Assembly (NCBI GenBank): GCA_964036195.1
Contig: OZ038450.1
Location: 1,924,701-1,988,700, forward strand
DNA length: 64,000 nucleotides
Reading direction: 5' to 3'
Source of the DNA: Sphaerolaimus hirsutus
Lineage: Eukaryota; Nematoda; Chromadorea; Monhysterida; Sphaerolaimidae
Position numbers and translations under genes: made by a program. The notes beneath the pieces are model-generated. The model was not told the DNA's origin and did not search any database. It was given only the letters and a program-made list of their open reading frames with translations. Position 1 is the stretch's first letter, and each line of letters starts with the position of its first letter. This document shows, in pieces, positions 33,050 to 42,579 of this stretch.

Positions 33050-36000
33050 TTGAGATCGAGGGGGCCAGCAAGCTTACAAGGGGACACCATAGAACAAGTT
33101 TGGCACGCTGCATTGGAGAAGCAAAAACAAGCACGAAGGCGCGCGCGACAACAGAAGGCTGGGCAAGAAGTGGACGCACAACTTGCTGCAGCTGAGAGTC
33201 AAGCAGGAGACAGTGAGTCGAACGATTCGGTTAACCCTGAAACAGAAGCGCCGGAAGCGCTAGAGGAGAGTGAAAGTCAACGCTGGTCTGGACAGACAGC
33301 TGAGGACACCCCGGTAATTAGGTTATCAACGGTTGAAGGTGCAGGGCCTGCGCCAGACAGTTTCAGTCAGTGGAAAACGCCAGCTGTACCGACAGCGGCA
33401 CGGCAGCTAACGTCCAGCGCAGAAGCTGAAGAAGCGCCTGGGACAAGCAGACAAACTGCAGGAAAGGAAGCAGGTAAGACAGGTAAGTGGTCTAAGCTTC
33501 GGAGGACATTGGGTTGGAGCGCGGGCAGCTCATCCATATCGCCTGGAGTGCGATCGGGTTCTGAAGTCGGTTCAGACGGATACGTTGGTGACAGCGAGCC
33601 TCTAGGGCAGCCGTCGATTCAACGTGATTATCCTGTGATTGCAGCTGAGCTTGGAGCTACTGCAGATCAATTTCCCGTGATTGAAAATACCGTAGAGGAA
33701 TTATTGGAGACAGCGGCGCAGAGTGGAGACACTTCCCCGGCGCTGCAGTTAAGCCCCCCGAAGAGCACTTCGACGCCGAGAGACGTGTCAGGCAACAGCA
33801 GTCGGAATTTATCGAGCGACCAGTCGAGATCGCAGAGCGCAACTGCAAAGGCTAGACGCCAGTTAATTAAGACCGAATTTTCAAGTAACCCCCCCGTGAT
33901 AATTATTAGCGGTCCCGCTAGCAGAATGACAAACAATGGCGCAAACCAGACGGCGGCCCCGGCACTGGAAGACAAATACGCGAATGTCAATAATGCTAAT
34001 TTAATTTACCAAGCTACCATAATGGACCTGGACCCGGTGCAAACAACGCCAACCTGTGCACAATGGACACCTAAAAAGGCATGTGCAGCTGCAAAGAAAT
34101 GGGCAAACATGATGAGTCAGGCGAGACCGGTTGGTGCTTTCTCACAGAATGGTGAACCAGGGGATTTGCGTATGGTGGCGCTAATTAAAACTGCTATGAA
34201 TTTATGGGGAAGTGACCCAGTCAATGAGGTACCTAGGGTGGAACATTACTTGAGGGAATTTGAAGAGCACCACAGCTTACATGGCGATGATATAGTTGAC
34301 CTGACGACGGCGTACCAGCAGCATAATCAAGCCCTACAAAATCAAAATGCGACGCTGGGAGGAAATTCACCGGCCAGTGGCCAGCAGCCAATAGTGCTGA
34401 CCAATGGTCAAGCAGCGCCTTTACAGTCATCAACGGTACCAGCGGCGCCCCCGTCGGCAGCTGGAACGAACCAGGTGAGAACTGTTACGCAGCGGCGCGC
34501 TCGATCCCGTTCGCCAGCATCCTCCAGGAGCTCGTCGGCTACATCTGAAGTGGCGCGGCCCACAGACCCGGGACAAAATTGGCAATTAGAGCAGAGTAAT
34601 GCGGCAGTCATCACAGCCTTAGCACAACAATGTGGATATTTTCGCGGCAAGCCAAATGAGGGTTTCAGGGACTGGAGAAGGAGCTGGGACACGGTATGTG
34701 ATGCGCTGCGCATAAAATTACAGGAGCGGAAGCCGCTGGTGAAATTGTTTCTGAAGGGCAGTGCCAGAGCCATTTTCAACACGCGGTACAGAGAATTGCG
34801 CGACCTGAACTACAAGGACATGATGCAAGCACTGGAAAAGTTCTATGAAAATCCGAATGACAAACATCATGCACAGAGAGAGATTTTTGAGACGCGACAG
34901 GGCGCAGATGAGTCGGTACTGGAATGGGCGGTACGTTTGGAAAAGTTGATAAAACGCGCCTATCCCGGCATGGGTCATGAAAAACGAGGTGACACATGCA
35001 TGATAAAATTTCATGGAGGGCTGAGAAATGAAATTCGGCGCAATGTACCTGTCACGGCGTCTATCACTTGGAAAGAGATGGTTGACAACGCACGCGCACA
35101 AGAGAGCTTTCTGGAAGCAGAACAGAGCCAGAATAAGGGAGAAAAATCCAAACAGGATGTGGTTGCCAGCGCTACAGACAAGGTAATGGACAGGTTGATG
35201 GCGTTAAACATGCCCGCCATGGCTGGACTGCCGTCCCAGGCCGACAAGACGTTAGAGACAATGGAACAGAAAATGACTGAGAGTGTTGCCAAATTCGACT
35301 CTGTGCACCAAGAGATAGCGAAGAAATTAGCGCAACTGGGCGCGTTGGAAGGTAAACTTTTGGGATTGAATAGGGACCCCCCTAAATTGCCCCCACGAAA
35401 ATTTGACAAAGGATGTTGGGAATGTGGCTCTGAAGAGCATATCAGATATGAGTGCCCCAAACTAACCCCAGAACAAAGGGAACAGTATTTCAAAAGGAGC
35501 CGCGGCGGCGGAGCATCCAGAGGAAATGGACGTGGGCGCGGCGGAGGACAACGTGGTGGCTATCAGGGAAATAATCAAGCCCAAGCGATGCAGCCAGGTA
35601 TGGTGCCCATGCAATACGCATATCCGCAGTGGCAACCAGCGCAGCCGATGCCGGTACAACCAGCGCAGACGGTACAGAGGGCTGGCGATATGAACATGCA
35701 ACCGCAAATGATGGCTTATCAAACGCCGCCAGCTAACTGGATGGCTATGGGACCGGATGGGCGCATGCAACAATATAACATGCAACCGGTACAGGTAAGT
35801 AACCCCCACGTAGAGTCGCTGAACCCCACGCGAGTGTCCAGTACGACTGGAATGACCATGCATGTGCGCGAAGATGATCGCTGCATGATGATACGTCCCG
35901 TTAATAAATTAATCCCTGTGATGCAAGGCTTGGAATTAGAGGATGAGGAACCTGACGAACTGGTTCCAGAGTCACCCGAAGAGCAGCAGCGCACTACTGG

Positions 36001-39000
36001 AATGCATGTGCTCGCGCAGGAGCGGGAATTCTGGATCAAACCGTGGGCATACATGCGAACTGAAAAAGGTTACTTGTTTCGAACTACTTGGCTGGCCTTT
36101 CTATGCAGGATTGGAATGCATGATTTGAGAGAAACGGACTGTACGTTGTGGCCTAATTGCCCTGCAGACGACCACTCGGACACGCTGACTGAGGTGCCCT
36201 TGGACGTGCTCATGAATATCAGTCTGGACCCGTTTTTGTACGCCACGCCGGCCGCCCTGCCGCCGCGTACTGGCTCCAGCAACCAGATAGACAGGTATAT
36301 GGGTTTTCTGTCTACTGAGGAAGGGGTGCGCCCCGCGCCGCGCGCATATTCAGAACCCCCCTACATGCCCCAGGTCGCACAGTCGCTGTTTTTTGTGTTG
36401 GCAATTGGATTAATTATAATGGGATTAGCCTTACTACCGGGCGCGGGCGCGACTACCATGCCCTCGTTTCCATTGTTATGCAGTGACTTGACGGATCACT
36501 ACGATTTATACACGTACCCCCCCCTACCAAATTGCACGGCCATTGTTGACACTACGGCGTCATTAGAACGGCCACGAAAATTGACACTGACAATATACAA
36601 GCGAAACATGGTAGAATATCGCGCGGCAGCGCACAGGTGTGTGGCCTCTACCCGAACGGCAAGGACGTATCAGAACTTCTGGGGCGACGTAACGCTGGAA
36701 ACATTTGATTCCAACCCCCGAGCTGTGGGCGCCGCTGAGTGCGAAGGCATGATTAAATATCATAAATGCAACAATGGGCCCATGACCCCTGTAAGAGATC
36801 TGGACAACGCATGGGACACCCAATACCCCACCAATGTTAGCTACTCAGGACATGGATTGTACTGTTGCAAATGGGTGAGTGAAACGACGCCACACTGTGG
36901 GCTGTTTCGAGGGGAAGTACGAATGAGATATGGAGCCAACACCATGCAAAGCACGCTGGGTGAGGTTAGTAAGTGCAATTACGAAATGGGCGCATGCACG
37001 CTAGAGGACGGCAGCCAATTAACATGGAAACCGAACCCGAAGGCGGAATGCCCTTATGAAAAATGGCGTGAAATGCATGGACGCATTAGACAGGACATCT
37101 GGCTAGCCGATGATCATACACTATCACTGTCCTTCAGAGCACATGAAGAGGTTGAGTCATGCGGCATTAAATTATGGAAATCGGACCAGGATATTGTCGT
37201 GGCGCCATTTGAGAAGGCAGTGATTCGAAGCGTCAGACAAAAACGAGCGCAAGGTCGACCCACGCTGGGAATAGTGAGCGCAGGCCAATTAGCAGCCAGC
37301 ATGCAGGCGGTATACGAAACAGCAGAACAAACCATGCGCGCACAGGCCGTAGCCACCTGCAAGAATGTGCAACACTTCCAAGAATTTGTGCGCCTGGCTA
37401 TGAGCGAACACGCAACTACGACAGCCCGATGGTACATGAATGATAACGAAATAATTGCCAAACCCGCGCCGGACGGATTTTTGGTTCACAAATGTTTTGC
37501 GGTAAAAACATACGAGATCATGAAAGAGAAGAAGTCTCCAGAATGCTACGAAACAGTACCTGTGCAAGTTAGTGTACACGGGCAGAATGTGACGTTGCAC
37601 ATGAATAGGTTGACAAACATTTTGCATTTTCAAGCGATCCCGGGCTCATGCACCAATGCGCACAATCGTGTGGTAATGTTAAATGGACAGTGGTACAAAT
37701 ATCTACCGGAAGTCGGCGGCCTGGAACATTTACCTATGTATAACACACACAGTTTCCCGCAGAAATGGCAACAGGAAAAAGTCAGGGATGTGCATCATCA
37801 GATTTTTGCCGCCACGACTATGTACAACTTGTCAGAATTATTGCCGACGACCACCCTGAATGACGTATGGCATGCATATTCAATCGTGCGGCAAATTACG
37901 CAGGGGGCGGAGCCGAGAGTGGAATCACACATGCAAAGACATCGAACCTTGGCAAAATCGGTATTAGCGCTGGGATGGTGGGATTTTGACACCTGGCGCA
38001 CCTGGCTACAAGTATGGATCTATCTGATATGTGCACTGGTCACCATGCAGTATTTACTAGCCGCGCTCATGGCTGCAGCGCCGGAAACGGCCGTGACGTT
38101 GGTGAACAGGGCAAAGGAAAAAATCAAAAGGCGACCAAAGACAGAAGAAAAGTCCAATATCATTGTCGAATTGGCTGAGGACCGCCCTAGCGAACAGGTA
38201 AAGGTAAGAACGGTAATTAACCCGTGCGTGGGAATGCCAAGTGGCATGCCCGCACTCACGGGCGCGCGTCGTTTTCCCGCTATACAATACAGTATCAACA
38301 GAAAATGCGATCTGGAAGAAGAATCAGTATGCATGATCACTTTCTCAACGGAAGAAAGGGATAACATACATCAAGTAGCCAATCGACGTGAAGAGATCGT
38401 GCATGTGTATTACAGCCCATCCATTACCATAACCATCGATGGGAGAGAATATCGAAGATGTCTACTGGACACAGGCGCCATGCGTTCATTATGTAACAGA
38501 GACGTGCTGATGCGACACAAGGAAAAGGCTACTAAGCATGACGAAGTTTCACCTATTGGAGCCCTTAGGTGTGCAGCAGACTCGAAACTTTTGGTATTGG
38601 GACAAATGGAAGTACCGGTAACCATGGGAAACCACACCTTCGGGATTGTGTTTCAGGCAGTGAACGGATTAGCTGGTGAAATTCTAATTGGTGCAGATGT
38701 TTTACGGCACATGGTAGTAGACCTACCCGCAAGGGAATTACGAATCCCTACGGCTAATGCGATCATTCCCTTTGATAACCCAGACCCGGAAGTGCAGCAG
38801 CGCAGAATTTACGCTATTGTGAATGAAAAAATAGAAATTCTGGCTAGACATGAAGCGCTAGTGGCGGCGAAATTATCTGCCCCCATGGATGAAAAGTTAT
38901 TTACGGTCATGGGATTGGATACGGTAGGCGAACGCTGTGGAGTTATGGCTGCTTCAGCGGCGTATGAAACCAGTGCCCCCGTGTTTCAGGTGAGATGTGC

Positions 39001-39646
39001 AAATGTACGAAATCAGCCCGTAGTGCTACAGGTAGGACAGCGCATTGCGGTGGTCGAACCAGTGGATTGCGTGCTGAAGGTGAAACCTGGAGACCCCCCC
39101 GCTGAATGGGTGAAGCAGTGCTATGACAGAGATGTGTGTCGACAGGTTCAAGCGACTGAACCTCCCCCCAAAGTAGCCGAAGACAAATTAGGACCCCCAC
39201 TGCAAGTTGCATGTCCGGATGGACACGTGATGGAATTCACCGTGCCAGAAACTTTGACGGACGAACGCAGAGAGGAACTGAAAAAGGTGATTTTGCAGTA
39301 CAAAGAAGCTTTTGCCCGACATAAGTATGACATCGGCTACAGCGAATTAGTGGACTACCGGTTGCAATTAGTGGACAAAAAGCCAATTGCATGCAGAATG
39401 TACCGGTTGAGTCTGGATGATCAGCAATACTTAGAAAATCATTTGAGATGCCTCATCGAGCACGACATTGTGGAACCCAGTACGAGCCCGTATTGTGCCC
39501 CCACGTTGGTGGTATCCAAACCGGATGGATCGAAGCGGATGGTAATTGATTACAGACGCCTGAACGCTGTTTTGCACGCTCCCCAATTCCCGTTACCCTG
39601 CTTAGATGAAACAGTTGAATCTTTATGTAGCTGCAAGTATTTTTAG
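33050..39646 (+). CDS. ORF1: Gag - envelope-like glycoprotein - protease - RT N-terminus
   Basis: A continuous frame of about 2200 codons. The start is uncertain: the frame is open from 32963 (stop TAA at 32960), 33050 is only a UUG, and the first AUG is at 33926 (residue 293). Residues ~1-500 are polar and low-complexity; ~520-700 look like a helical Gag capsid. A CCHC knuckle (C789, C792, H797, C802) is followed by an RGG-rich basic tail and a Met/Gln/Pro-rich linker. ~1109-1136 is a hydrophobic segment with a signal-peptidase-like GAGA end. ~1137-1650 is a Cys-rich ectodomain. ~1651-1677 is a second membrane segment. An aspartic protease has DTGA at D1807. RT starts at ~2095 (KPDGSKRMVIDYRRLN). 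The frame ends in a TAG at a T run inside RT and continues in ORF2. Processing by the element's own protease is inferred. Confidence 0.85.
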   Translation: MRSRGPASLQGDTIEQVWHAALEKQKQARRRARQQKAGQEVDAQLAAAESQAGDSESNDSVNPETEAPEALEESESQRWSGQTAEDTPVIRLSTVEGAGPAPDSFSQWKTPAVPTAARQLTSSAEAEEAPGTSRQTAGKEAGKTGKWSKLRRTLGWSAGSSSISPGVRSGSEVGSDGYVGDSEPLGQPSIQRDYPVIAAELGATADQFPVIENTVEELLETAAQSGDTSPALQLSPPKSTSTPRDVSGNSSRNLSSDQSRSQSATAKARRQLIKTEFSSNPPVIIISGPASRMTNNGANQTAAPALEDKYANVNNANLIYQATIMDLDPVQTTPTCAQWTPKKACAAAKKWANMMSQARPVGAFSQNGEPGDLRMVALIKTAMNLWGSDPVNEVPRVEHYLREFEEHHSLHGDDIVDLTTAYQQHNQALQNQNATLGGNSPASGQQPIVLTNGQAAPLQSSTVPAAPPSAAGTNQVRTVTQRRARSRSPASSRSSSATSEVARPTDPGQNWQLEQSNAAVITALAQQCGYFRGKPNEGFRDWRRSWDTVCDALRIKLQERKPLVKLFLKGSARAIFNTRYRELRDLNYKDMMQALEKFYENPNDKHHAQREIFETRQGADESVLEWAVRLEKLIKRAYPGMGHEKRGDTCMIKFHGGLRNEIRRNVPVTASITWKEMVDNARAQESFLEAEQSQNKGEKSKQDVVASATDKVMDRLMALNMPAMAGLPSQADKTLETMEQKMTESVAKFDSVHQEIAKKLAQLGALEGKLLGLNRDPPKLPPRKFDKGCWECGSEEHIRYECPKLTPEQREQYFKRSRGGGASRGNGRGRGGGQRGGYQGNNQAQAMQPGMVPMQYAYPQWQPAQPMPVQPAQTVQRAGDMNMQPQMMAYQTPPANWMAMGPDGRMQQYNMQPVQVSNPHVESLNPTRVSSTTGMTMHVREDDRCMMIRPVNKLIPVMQGLELEDEEPDELVPESPEEQQRTTGMHVLAQEREFWIKPWAYMRTEKGYLFRTTWLAFLCRIGMHDLRETDCTLWPNCPADDHSDTLTEVPLDVLMNISLDPFLYATPAALPPRTGSSNQIDRYMGFLSTEEGVRPAPRAYSEPPYMPQVAQSLFFVLAIGLIIMGLALLPGAGATTMPSFPLLCSDLTDHYDLYTYPPLPNCTAIVDTTASLERPRKLTLTIYKRNMVEYRAAAHRCVASTRTARTYQNFWGDVTLETFDSNPRAVGAAECEGMIKYHKCNNGPMTPVRDLDNAWDTQYPTNVSYSGHGLYCCKWVSETTPHCGLFRGEVRMRYGANTMQSTLGEVSKCNYEMGACTLEDGSQLTWKPNPKAECPYEKWREMHGRIRQDIWLADDHTLSLSFRAHEEVESCGIKLWKSDQDIVVAPFEKAVIRSVRQKRAQGRPTLGIVSAGQLAASMQAVYETAEQTMRAQAVATCKNVQHFQEFVRLAMSEHATTTARWYMNDNEIIAKPAPDGFLVHKCFAVKTYEIMKEKKSPECYETVPVQVSVHGQNVTLHMNRLTNILHFQAIPGSCTNAHNRVVMLNGQWYKYLPEVGGLEHLPMYNTHSFPQKWQQEKVRDVHHQIFAATTMYNLSELLPTTTLNDVWHAYSIVRQITQGAEPRVESHMQRHRTLAKSVLALGWWDFDTWRTWLQVWIYLICALVTMQYLLAALMAAAPETAVTLVNRAKEKIKRRPKTEEKSNIIVELAEDRPSEQVKVRTVINPCVGMPSGMPALTGARRFPAIQYSINRKCDLEEESVCMITFSTEERDNIHQVANRREEIVHVYYSPSITITIDGREYRRCLLDTGAMRSLCNRDVLMRHKEKATKHDEVSPIGALRCAADSKLLVLGQMEVPVTMGNHTFGIVFQAVNGLAGEILIGADVLRHMVVDLPARELRIPTANAIIPFDNPDPEVQQRRIYAIVNEKIEILARHEALVAAKLSAPMDEKLFTVMGLDTVGERCGVMAASAAYETSAPVFQVRCANVRNQPVVLQVGQRIAVVEPVDCVLKVKPGDPPAEWVKQCYDRDVCRQVQATEPPPKVAEDKLGPPLQVACPDGHVMEFTVPETLTDERREELKKVILQYKEAFARHKYDIGYSELVDYRLQLVDKKPIACRMYRLSLDDQQYLENHLRCLIEHDIVEPSTSPYCAPTLVVSKPDGSKRMVIDYRRLNAVLHAPQFPLPCLDETVESLCSCKYF
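36374..38085 (+). other. Envelope-like glycoprotein domain within ORF1
   Basis: Residues ~1109-1678 of ORF1 have type-I membrane glycoprotein layout: signal-like hydrophobic segment, long Cys-rich ectodomain, membrane anchor (WIYLICALVTMQYLLAA) and a basic cytoplasmic tail. N-glycosylation sequons are seen (NCT, NVS, NVT, NLS), and a furin-like RQKR at 1396-1399 could split it into two subunits, as in many fusion proteins. The family is not identified; relation to errantiviral, chuviral or other glycoproteins is untested. It lies between Gag and protease in one open frame, whereas env normally follows pol. Splice-donor-like CAG|GTAAGT (35795) and AAG|GTAAGA (38204) bracket it, so differential splicing is possible. 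Confidence 0.65.
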
Positions 39647-42353
39647 CAGTGCCGATATAAATCAAGCTTTCTATAACATTGCTTTGCATCCAGATGATCG
39701 ACACATCACGTCATTTAGAAATGTTTTTGGACAATTTCAACTGAAACGTTTACCCATGGGATTAAAATGCTCACCTAGTTTAGCGCAGCGCTGTTTTGAA
39801 TTAGCTATGGCCGGTTTAATACATCGAAATGTATTATTATACATCGACGATTTACTGATTTATAGTGCAACCTGGGAAACACATTTATATGACATAGGAC
39901 AGGTGTTAGAAAGACTAATTAGGAATAATTTCAAAATTAGTCCGAAAAAGTGTTTTTTCGCACGCGTCACAGCTGTACGCTTTCTAGGATTTATGATTGG
40001 CCGTGACGGCGTGTGCGTACCAGATGATAAACGGCACATAATTCAGGACTGGCCGGTACCCACTACCGTAAAAGAGGTAAAAGGATTTCTGGGAGCTATC
40101 GGTTTTTTCAGACGCATGATTCACAGATGCGCAGAGCTAGCTGTACCCTTGTCAAATCTCACGCGTACGGGACCAAGAGAAAATTACAATAGCGACACCC
40201 CGGTGGATTTGACATCGAAACCCAAGGCACTGGAAGCTTTCCATAAGCTCAAGGAAGCATTGTTAGGAAGCCCATGTCTGCAATTTCCCGATCCTAAACG
40301 TATGTTTATAATTATCACGGACGCCTCTAAAATTGCTGTTGCAGGCGTGCTAGCACAACGAGCAGAGGACAGGAAAATACTACATGCATGTGCCTTTTAT
40401 AGCCGGAAGTTAGGTGCAACCCAAAGCAAATGGCCAGCGATTTCCCTGGAAGCGTGTGCAATCTACGAAAGCATACGTAATTGGCATTGTTATCTGGCGG
40501 GACGGCCCTTTGAAGTCTGGACTGACGCCAAGAGTATTTCGTGGGTAAAGAATCCTAATTTAGAGACTACCCCGCACGCCATGCTGCACAAGTTCGCTTT
40601 AGCAATTACGCCGTACCAAATCACGTTCAAACACTTGAGGGGAAAAAGCAATGAACTAGCTGATGCATTGTCTAGAAGACAAGACGCACCAGTGGTATTT
40701 GACGAGAAAAAGGACCTGGATGAGGCTTTTGAGCAGTTTGCACAAGTTACGTGCCGTGAAATCGCTATCCCGCACGATAAGCAGGTTACGGTAGCTGCGG
40801 CGAACAGGGCAGCGTACCAGCCAATCAGCGTAAATGAGGAGGCGGAGTTTCTGCGACCAATCAGCGACCGGACGTGCGGGCGAAAAGAGGCGGAGTCACC
40901 CGGGCTGCGAGAGCGGCAGCGGAATGCGGAAGCACCTGGAACTGGAACAATGGCTGGTGGTTCAGGCGCCGGAAATGGAGTTGTTTCGGGTCTAACGAGT
41001 GCAGCTAAGCGCAGTACAATCATGGCACTACCTCCAATGACTTCGGTTGACAAATTGAAGCGACTACAAGCAGAAGAACCATACATAGCCACAACTATAG
41101 AAGTGTGTCGCGCAGATAATTTTTACAGCGCCGCGCCGTATTTTATTGACCAATACGGTTTGTTACGTCGCCAAGCGGGAACGTCCCAGATACCAGGTAT
41201 ACAGTTATACGACCCCGTATGTATCCCATCGGAATTAGTCCCATTCGTATTAGAATTAGCGCACAATCACCCCACGGCGGGCCATTTAGGAATAATAAAA
41301 ACATTTGAAAGATTACAGGAATTCGCGTGGTTCCCAGGAATGCGGCCAGAAAGTGCGCGCTGGGTTGCCACCTGCCCTTCGTGCAACGCCAAGAAAGGTC
41401 TCAGAGCGGCAATGCGAACTCAAATGGTGTGCCGCCAGGTAGCCAAAAGGCCAGGTGATGTGATAGCAGTAGACGCAATAGGACCTTTACTAACCACGAA
41501 ACGCAGAAACCGACATGTGTTAGTATTTGTTGATCAGTGCACACGTTTTGGAATTGCTGTGCCCGTTCCCGACATAAAACAAGACACAGTATCATTTGCA
41601 TTTCTGTTGCACATTTTGCCTATATTTAGTGTGCCGGCCATTATACTCAGTGATAACGCCCCTAGCTTTACCGAGGGCACTTTTGCCAAGCTTCTACAAT
41701 ATTTGAACGCGACCCAACATACATCATTTGCGCACACCCCCAAGAGCAACGGAATGGTGGAACGTAGGAATGGTGTTCTGATGGAAATAGTATCACACTA
41801 CGTAAATCGTACACATGACGATTGGGACATACATTTAGGCGCCGCTGTACACGCGTACAATACATCGAAACACCCTTCCTTGCAAACCACCCCCTATGCG
41901 TTGCTATTTGGCAAGCCTGCTGCGTCCATGTGGGAGCGTATGATCGAGCCTCCCCCTGACAACGAGGCATTGCCCTCATTGCCGCATAAGCGCGCTCTTA
42001 TAAATGAATTAGGCGCGCGTCTGACCACAGCACGCGAAGCAGCGCACACCGCTTTAGCAAAGGCGCAGCAAAAAGAGCAATTTTACGCCAATCGCCGTGC
42101 GCGCCGATTGAATGTGCAACGCGGGCAAGCGGTACGCGTATACACGCCGCGTATTACTCAGTTGACGGGCCCTAGTAAGAAATTCGCGCCTCGCTTTATC
42201 GGCCCGTATGAGTGCATTGATTATGCCCACCCATTAGTGACTTTATTCAACAATATTAATAAGAAAATTTATGTAGTTCATGCAGATCGTTGCAAGGCAA
42301 CCAGTGAATATTTAATTCCCCCTTCTTACAGTGAATTATACGGCGACAACTAA
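39606..42353 (+). CDS. ORF2: RT (remainder) - RNase H - integrase
   Basis: Frame +1 relative to ORF1, overlapping it at 39606-39646; the AUG at 39606 is not a natural start. RT continues from the DINQAF block through the LPMGLKCSP and YIDD (79-82) motifs and the LGF primer-grip region. RNase H has its D (ITDAS ~239), E (SLEACAIYES ~282), D (WTDAKS ~306) and a final D in ELADAL. After a low-complexity spacer, integrase shows an HHCC zinc region (from ~552), catalytic D623, D683 and E719 with 35 residues between the last two, and a GPYECID module near 865. All catalytic residues are present. The order RT-RNase H-integrase with the GPY tail fits Ty3/gypsy. Confidence 0.9.
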   Translation: MKQLNLYVAASIFSSADINQAFYNIALHPDDRHITSFRNVFGQFQLKRLPMGLKCSPSLAQRCFELAMAGLIHRNVLLYIDDLLIYSATWETHLYDIGQVLERLIRNNFKISPKKCFFARVTAVRFLGFMIGRDGVCVPDDKRHIIQDWPVPTTVKEVKGFLGAIGFFRRMIHRCAELAVPLSNLTRTGPRENYNSDTPVDLTSKPKALEAFHKLKEALLGSPCLQFPDPKRMFIIITDASKIAVAGVLAQRAEDRKILHACAFYSRKLGATQSKWPAISLEACAIYESIRNWHCYLAGRPFEVWTDAKSISWVKNPNLETTPHAMLHKFALAITPYQITFKHLRGKSNELADALSRRQDAPVVFDEKKDLDEAFEQFAQVTCREIAIPHDKQVTVAAANRAAYQPISVNEEAEFLRPISDRTCGRKEAESPGLRERQRNAEAPGTGTMAGGSGAGNGVVSGLTSAAKRSTIMALPPMTSVDKLKRLQAEEPYIATTIEVCRADNFYSAAPYFIDQYGLLRRQAGTSQIPGIQLYDPVCIPSELVPFVLELAHNHPTAGHLGIIKTFERLQEFAWFPGMRPESARWVATCPSCNAKKGLRAAMRTQMVCRQVAKRPGDVIAVDAIGPLLTTKRRNRHVLVFVDQCTRFGIAVPVPDIKQDTVSFAFLLHILPIFSVPAIILSDNAPSFTEGTFAKLLQYLNATQHTSFAHTPKSNGMVERRNGVLMEIVSHYVNRTHDDWDIHLGAAVHAYNTSKHPSLQTTPYALLFGKPAASMWERMIEPPPDNEALPSLPHKRALINELGARLTTAREAAHTALAKAQQKEQFYANRRARRLNVQRGQAVRVYTPRITQLTGPSKKFAPRFIGPYECIDYAHPLVTLFNNINKKIYVVHADRCKATSEYLIPPSYSELYGDN
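39640..39646 (+). other. Frame change inside RT at a T5 run
   Basis: ORF1 reaches TTT TAG at 39641-39646, while conserved RT sequence carries on in the +1 frame from the same point. Either a one-base insertion in a homopolymer (mutation or assembly error) or an unusual programmed shift. The usual place for retroelement frameshifting is before protease or RT, not inside the RT fingers/palm, so a lesion is more likely. Confidence 0.75.
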
Positions 42354-42579
42354 AATTGATTAATTAGCTGATTAATTAGCCGTTACGACCATCGCCGTCG
42401 CGTCAAACAACACGGAACCAGGTATAACAGGTATGAAGTGTGTGTGAAAGTGTGCGTGTGTTTTTAGGAAGCTCGTGCACCCCTTTTGCCCACGGGCAAC
42501 TGGACCGCACGAGTTCTTATTACTTTCCCCGTTCATAAAACTTCGTAATTAATTATTTTATCACATTGTTATAATTATA
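42354..42579 (+). promoter_or_regulatory. ORF3 leader with acceptor-like site and hairpin
   Basis: No coding sequence. GTGTGTTTTTAG (ending 42467) resembles a splice acceptor that could join the LTR donor at 32693 to make a subgenomic ORF3 mRNA. Immediately after it, CTCGTGC (42472-42478) and GCACGAG (42507-42513) can pair, enclosing an inner TTGCCC/GGGCAA stem. The ORF3 AUG follows in a good context (ATAATGG). Confidence 0.45.

Noticed and set aside
35011..36054. Minus-strand ORFs opposite Gag (up to 160 codons)
   Set aside because: Shadow frames of ORF1; no recognisable features.
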